Below are positions 6,293 through 8,745 of a stretch of 8,745 bases of DNA, piece by piece. The translations under genes and the position numbers were made by a program. The stretch is from an uncultured bacterium. Lineage in GTDB: Bacteria; Bacillota_I; Bacilli_A; RF39; UBA660. Each line of letters opens with the position of its first letter. The first letter of the stretch is position 1. The DNA is taken from positions 1-8,745 of the forward strand of contig CASEDN010000011.1 of the NCBI GenBank assembly GCA_949286645.1, given 5' to 3'. The notes under the pieces are model-generated. The model was given only the letters and a program-made list of their open reading frames with translations. It was not told the origin of the DNA and did not search any database.

Positions 6293-6324
6293 TTTCTAAA
6301 TTATTCTATGAAGCATTTTAGAAA
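6293..6324. repeat. Inverted repeat in the spoVS upstream region
   Basis: Perfect 8-bp arms TTTCTAAA (6293-6300) and TTTAGAAA (6317-6324) flank a 16-bp centre. On the minus strand the centre contains TAGAAT, the best -10 candidate for spoVS, with only a poor -35 (TTCTTT) 17 bp upstream. It could be an operator straddling the -10 or a hairpin in a leader. There is no T run after it, so it is not a terminator. Confidence 0.45.
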
Positions 6325-6332
6325 GAAAGAAC

Positions 6333-6355
6333 AAAAAAAGAGTAAAATTACTCTT
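6333..6355 (-). terminator. Terminator after the IYGGA-repeat membrane protein
   Basis: AAGAGTA, a 4-nt loop, TACTCTT on the minus strand (6338-6355), followed directly by five more T (6333-6337). The stem begins within the stop codon of the upstream gene and insulates spoVS from it. Confidence 0.8.
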
Positions 6356-7349
6356 AAAATAAACTCTCTATTACTTCCTCTTTTTTTGGAGTAGAAGGCA
6401 CTTCTACTTGAGGTGTGCTCTCAGTAACAGTTGGTATTACTGTTTCTTGATTTGAAACTTCCACTCCAGGAGTCTCTATTGTAGGTACTTCCACTTGTGG
6501 AGCGGTAACTGTTACAGGTTCTGTTGAATCTACTTTTGGTTCTTCTTCTATTGTTGGAACAGTTGGAGTAACATTAGATATTTCTTGACTAGTAATTGTT
6601 GGTATAGCTCCTGTATTTTCTAATGGATTAGCACCTCCATAAATTGGACGGTGTTGTTCACCTGGAACTTCAATCTTAGGAATTACAGGACTAGCACCAC
6701 CATAAATAGCTTTAGGTTCCTCTTGAACATTTGAGACCTCCATTTGAGGTGTTGTCTCATTATCAACAGCAGTAATAGTTGGTTCACCTGCTACTTCTAC
6801 ATTAGAACTAGTTACTGTTTCACTAACTACTGGATTAATTGGCTCAACATTTACTGTTTCCACATTATTTATTGCATCACTACCATTAGCTTGTACTTCT
6901 TCTGTTGGTGTAATAACACTTTCTACTGATTTAGGAACTTCTACTTGTGGAGTTTCTGTCTGAACAACAGCAGGCTCTTCAGATTTTACTATAACCTCTG
7001 CTGGAGCATTCTCCACTGTTGGAACAGAATTATTCATAGAATTAATACTTACATTAGGGTTATCTAAAGTAGTAGCAGACTGTGTTCCTTCCATTGGTTG
7101 AACAGATACACTTGGAGTAACAACTGGTTCTGTTGCAACATTATTAACAACTGTTGGTGTAGTTACAGTTGCATTATTAACACCAATAGGCTCAACATTT
7201 TGCGTTTCACCTTTTTTATCCTTTTTATCTTTTTTACTTCCTGTTGCAATAAAAATAATTAATGCAATTAAAAGTAATAACACTCCACCTGTTATTAACA
7301 TACCTGGAATTGATGTAAAAAAACTTAAATCAAAATTAGCTAATATCAT
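6354..7349 (-). CDS. Membrane-anchored low-complexity protein with PQVEVP and IYGGA motifs, function unknown
   Basis: I do not recognise a named family. The 331-residue protein has one membrane segment at about 14-36 (MLITGGVLLLLIALIIFIA), then a lysine-rich patch (39-46), then nearly 290 residues rich in Val, Thr, Pro, Glu and Asn with almost no aromatic residues and no Cys. The positive patch after the segment predicts an extracellular N-terminus and a cytoplasmic disordered tail. Short motifs recur: PQVEVP at 134-139, 284-289 and 313-318 (variants PQMEVS 201-206, PGVEVS 294-299), and IYGGAxP at 215-221 and 236-242, each preceded by a K/R-containing stretch. The tail ends in EEVIESLF. There is no signal-peptidase or sortase site. 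Topology recalls bitopic anchors such as ZipA, but no homologous domain is seen. GGAAG five bases before the ATG supports the start. It forms a single-gene unit between terminators. Confidence 0.75.
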   Translation of the reverse strand: MILANFDLSFFTSIPGMLITGGVLLLLIALIIFIATGSKKDKKDKKGETQNVEPIGVNNATVTTPTVVNNVATEPVVTPSVSVQPMEGTQSATTLDNPNVSINSMNNSVPTVENAPAEVIVKSEEPAVVQTETPQVEVPKSVESVITPTEEVQANGSDAINNVETVNVEPINPVVSETVTSSNVEVAGEPTITAVDNETTPQMEVSNVQEEPKAIYGGASPVIPKIEVPGEQHRPIYGGANPLENTGAIPTITSQEISNVTPTVPTIEEEPKVDSTEPVTVTAPQVEVPTIETPGVEVSNQETVIPTVTESTPQVEVPSTPKKEEVIESLF

Positions 7350-7381
7350 ATAACTTCCATCTCCCTTATCTTATATATTAA

Positions 7382-7410
7382 ATCATAACAAAAAACAATG
7401 CAAAAAGCAA
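7382..7410 (-). promoter_or_regulatory. Likely promoter of the IYGGA-repeat membrane protein
   Basis: TTGCTT (7405-7410), 17 bp, TATGAT (7382-7387) on the minus strand. The -35 falls inside the terminator hairpin of the preceding operon, so the two signals share DNA. The start would be near 7375, about 25 nt before the ATG. Confidence 0.45.
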
Positions 7411-7427
7411 ATCTTTTTTACATTGTT
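7388..7427 (-). terminator. Terminator after the methyltransferase/pseudouridine synthase operon
   Basis: AACAATG (7421-7427 on the minus strand) pairs with CATTGTT (7394-7400), extended by a T-G and five A-T pairs to about 13 bp, with a bulged A and a small loop. The T tract runs on to 7390. It lies 28 bp beyond the pseudouridine synthase stop. Confidence 0.75.
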
Positions 7428-7454
7428 AGACAATTCTTGTAAATTTAGACAAAA

Positions 7455-8123
7455 TTATAAAATTTTTTTTTCTTTTATAATAGTATTAAAATAAGAAAAA
7501 TAGCCATCTTTAGGAATCAGAGAAAAACTTAATTTTTCTTTAGTTATTGGATGAAGAAATTCTAATTTATAAGCAAATAAAGCTATAGAATATTTCCCTT
7601 TACTTCCATATTTTTCATCTCCTAACAAAGGATGATTATGATAGGCAAACTGCACTCTTATTTGATGATGACGCCCTGTCTCTAGATTTATTTTAACAAG
7701 AGTATTATTATCTTTAGTGTCTAAAACTTGATAGTTAAGATTAGCAAGCTTGCCATCTTTACTATTACTAACTTCACTTCTATACTCTACTCTTTTTAAA
7801 TAATCTTGATATTTACCATCAGATTTTATAATTCCTTTACAAATAGCAAGATAAGTCTTTTTAAATTTTCTATTTCTAATTTGTTCTGATAGTCTTCTTG
7901 CAGCTTTACTAGTCTTTGCAAAGACCATGACACCACCAACATTTTTATCAAGACGATGAACAAGTCCTAAATAGACATTACCTGGTTTATTGTATTTATC
8001 TTTAATATATTGTTTTAAAATAGTTAACATATCAGGAGTATTAGTACCATCACTTTGACTTAATACTCCCACTTTTTTCTCTACTACTAATAAATGATTA
8101 TCTTCATATAAAATATTAATCAT
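7455..8123 (-). CDS. RluA-family RNA pseudouridine synthase
   Basis: Isomerises uridine to pseudouridine in rRNA or tRNA; the exact target cannot be read from the sequence. From ATG 8123 it has 222 residues. The start MINILYEDNHLLVVEKKVGV is typical. The catalytic motif HRLDKNVGGVMVFAKT covers residues 56-71 with D59 as nucleophile; GRHHQIRVQFAYHNHPLLGDEKYG is the conserved uracil-pocket motif. There is no N-terminal S4 domain, which RluD-like enzymes carry, so it belongs to the short RluA-type group. I prefer 8123 to GTG 8150 or ATG 8141 because family similarity begins there and GGGAAAG lies upstream. The start overlaps the methyltransferase stop by 8 bp, implying translational coupling of two RNA-modification enzymes. 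The C-terminus (IIKEKKIL) is basic. Confidence 0.92.
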   Translation of the reverse strand: MINILYEDNHLLVVEKKVGVLSQSDGTNTPDMLTILKQYIKDKYNKPGNVYLGLVHRLDKNVGGVMVFAKTSKAARRLSEQIRNRKFKKTYLAICKGIIKSDGKYQDYLKRVEYRSEVSNSKDGKLANLNYQVLDTKDNNTLVKINLETGRHHQIRVQFAYHNHPLLGDEKYGSKGKYSIALFAYKLEFLHPITKEKLSFSLIPKDGYFSYFNTIIKEKKIL

Positions 8124-8745
8124 AACTTTCCCATCTTCCATATATACCACAAGGTAATATTAAGTTATTGTTTGTTATTTTAAGACCTATCTCACTACTA
8201 CTAACAATTCCTTTATATTTTTTATTTATAGTTGTAAGTAACAGATTTTCTAGTGATGTTTTAGATAGTCCTGTTGTATAAGAGTTAATGATAAAGAATA
8301 ATGGTTTATCGCTTAATATTTCAAGGCATAAATTAACTAGATTAGATAAATCTTTTTCTATATCCCAAACCTCTCCATTAGCACCTCTTCCATAACTAGG
8401 AGGATCCATAACAATAGCATCATACTTATTTCCACGTCTAATTTCTCTTTTAACGAATTTAAGAACATCATCTACTAAATAGCGAATAGGTTTATCTTTA
8501 AGTGCAGATGATATTACATTTTCTTTACAAACTTCTACCATACCTTTAGATGAATCCACATGAGTAACTGATGCACCTGCTTTTAAACAAGCGACTGATG
8601 CTGCTCCAGTATAACCAAAAAGATTTAAGACTTTAATATGTCTTTTAGATTTAGTTATTTTATTCATCATATACTCCCAATTAACCGCTTGTTCTGGAAA
8701 TATACCAGTATGCTTAAAGCCCATTTGTTTAATATTAAGTGTTAA
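8116..8745 (-). CDS. Class I SAM-dependent methyltransferase, RlmI/RlmK-like, 5' end cut by window edge
   Basis: The frame stays open past M8724 to the right edge, and the extra residues before the phrase MGFKHTGIFPEQAVNWEYMM fit the family, so the gene begins outside the window and M8724 is internal. In-window numbering from the edge: the SAM-binding motif I is NLFGYTGAASVACLKAGA (about 41-58), with VDSS (about 62-65) as the acidic loop; DPPSYGRG (about 113-120) is the catalytic (N/D)PP motif. This pattern matches the C-terminal methyltransferase domain of RlmI/RlmK enzymes, which methylate 23S rRNA bases. I see no PUA or THUMP domain in the visible part. Its position directly ahead of an RluA-type pseudouridine synthase, with overlapping ends, supports an rRNA- or tRNA-modification role. 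The target base is unknown. Confidence 0.88.
   Translation of the reverse strand, partial: LTLNIKQMGFKHTGIFPEQAVNWEYMMNKITKSKRHIKVLNLFGYTGAASVACLKAGASVTHVDSSKGMVEVCKENVISSALKDKPIRYLVDDVLKFVKREIRRGNKYDAIVMDPPSYGRGANGEVWDIEKDLSNLVNLCLEILSDKPLFFIINSYTTGLSKTSLENLLLTTINKKYKGIVSSSEIGLKITNNNLILPCGIYGRWESYD

Noticed and set aside
6744..6929. Cys/Trp/Tyr-rich plus-strand frame opposite the low-complexity membrane protein
   Set aside because: The composition is the complement of Val/Thr/Glu codons; no start signal or family resemblance.
8124..8150. Longer start (GTG 8150 or ATG 8141) for the pseudouridine synthase
   Set aside because: The extra residues lie within the methyltransferase coding end and are not family-like; similarity begins at MINILYEDNH.

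Overview
The window is a very AT-rich bacterial segment in which every gene I can support lies on the minus strand. It reads with the standard bacterial code: tryptophan is TGG and the visible stops are TAA. Strong Shine-Dalgarno sites, sigma-A-like promoters, a T-box riboswitch, spoVS and the miaB-ymcA/ylbF-type gene pair point to a low-GC Bacillota. A reduced gut lineage of Bacilli (RF39 or Erysipelotrichia type) fits best, but that placement is inference.

In the direction of transcription (high to low coordinates) there are six blocks. (1) A class I SAM methyltransferase of the RlmI/RlmK type, cut by the right edge, overlaps an RluA-family pseudouridine synthase by 8 bp; a terminator follows. 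(2) A membrane-anchored, low-complexity protein with repeated PQVEVP and IYGGA motifs has its own terminator. (3) spoVS, 86 codons, is preceded by an inverted repeat. (4) serS is preceded by a near-consensus promoter and a serine T-box leader with specifier UCU, a UGGC T-box matching the tRNA-Ser discriminator, and antiterminator and terminator hairpins. The SerRS looks more archaeal than typically bacterial in its active-site motifs. (5) A small ankyrin-repeat protein sits behind a perfect-consensus extended -10 promoter. Beyond a weak terminator come a divergent guanylate-kinase-like protein, miaB, and a short Cys-free YlbF/YmcA-family protein overlapping miaB, closed by a terminator. (6) An Rpn/PD-(D/E)XK nuclease gene has its own promoter and palindromic leader and runs off the left edge.

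Most of the content is translation and RNA housekeeping: tRNA thiomethylation, tRNA charging, rRNA or tRNA pseudouridylation and methylation, and a likely RNase Y-associated factor. The accessory element is the Rpn-type nuclease, which has an unusual C-terminal extension beginning at a possible internal start. I found no IS ends, CRISPR array, tRNA gene or rRNA gene. The longest gene-free stretch, between serS and spoVS, is filled by the T-box leader and its promoter.
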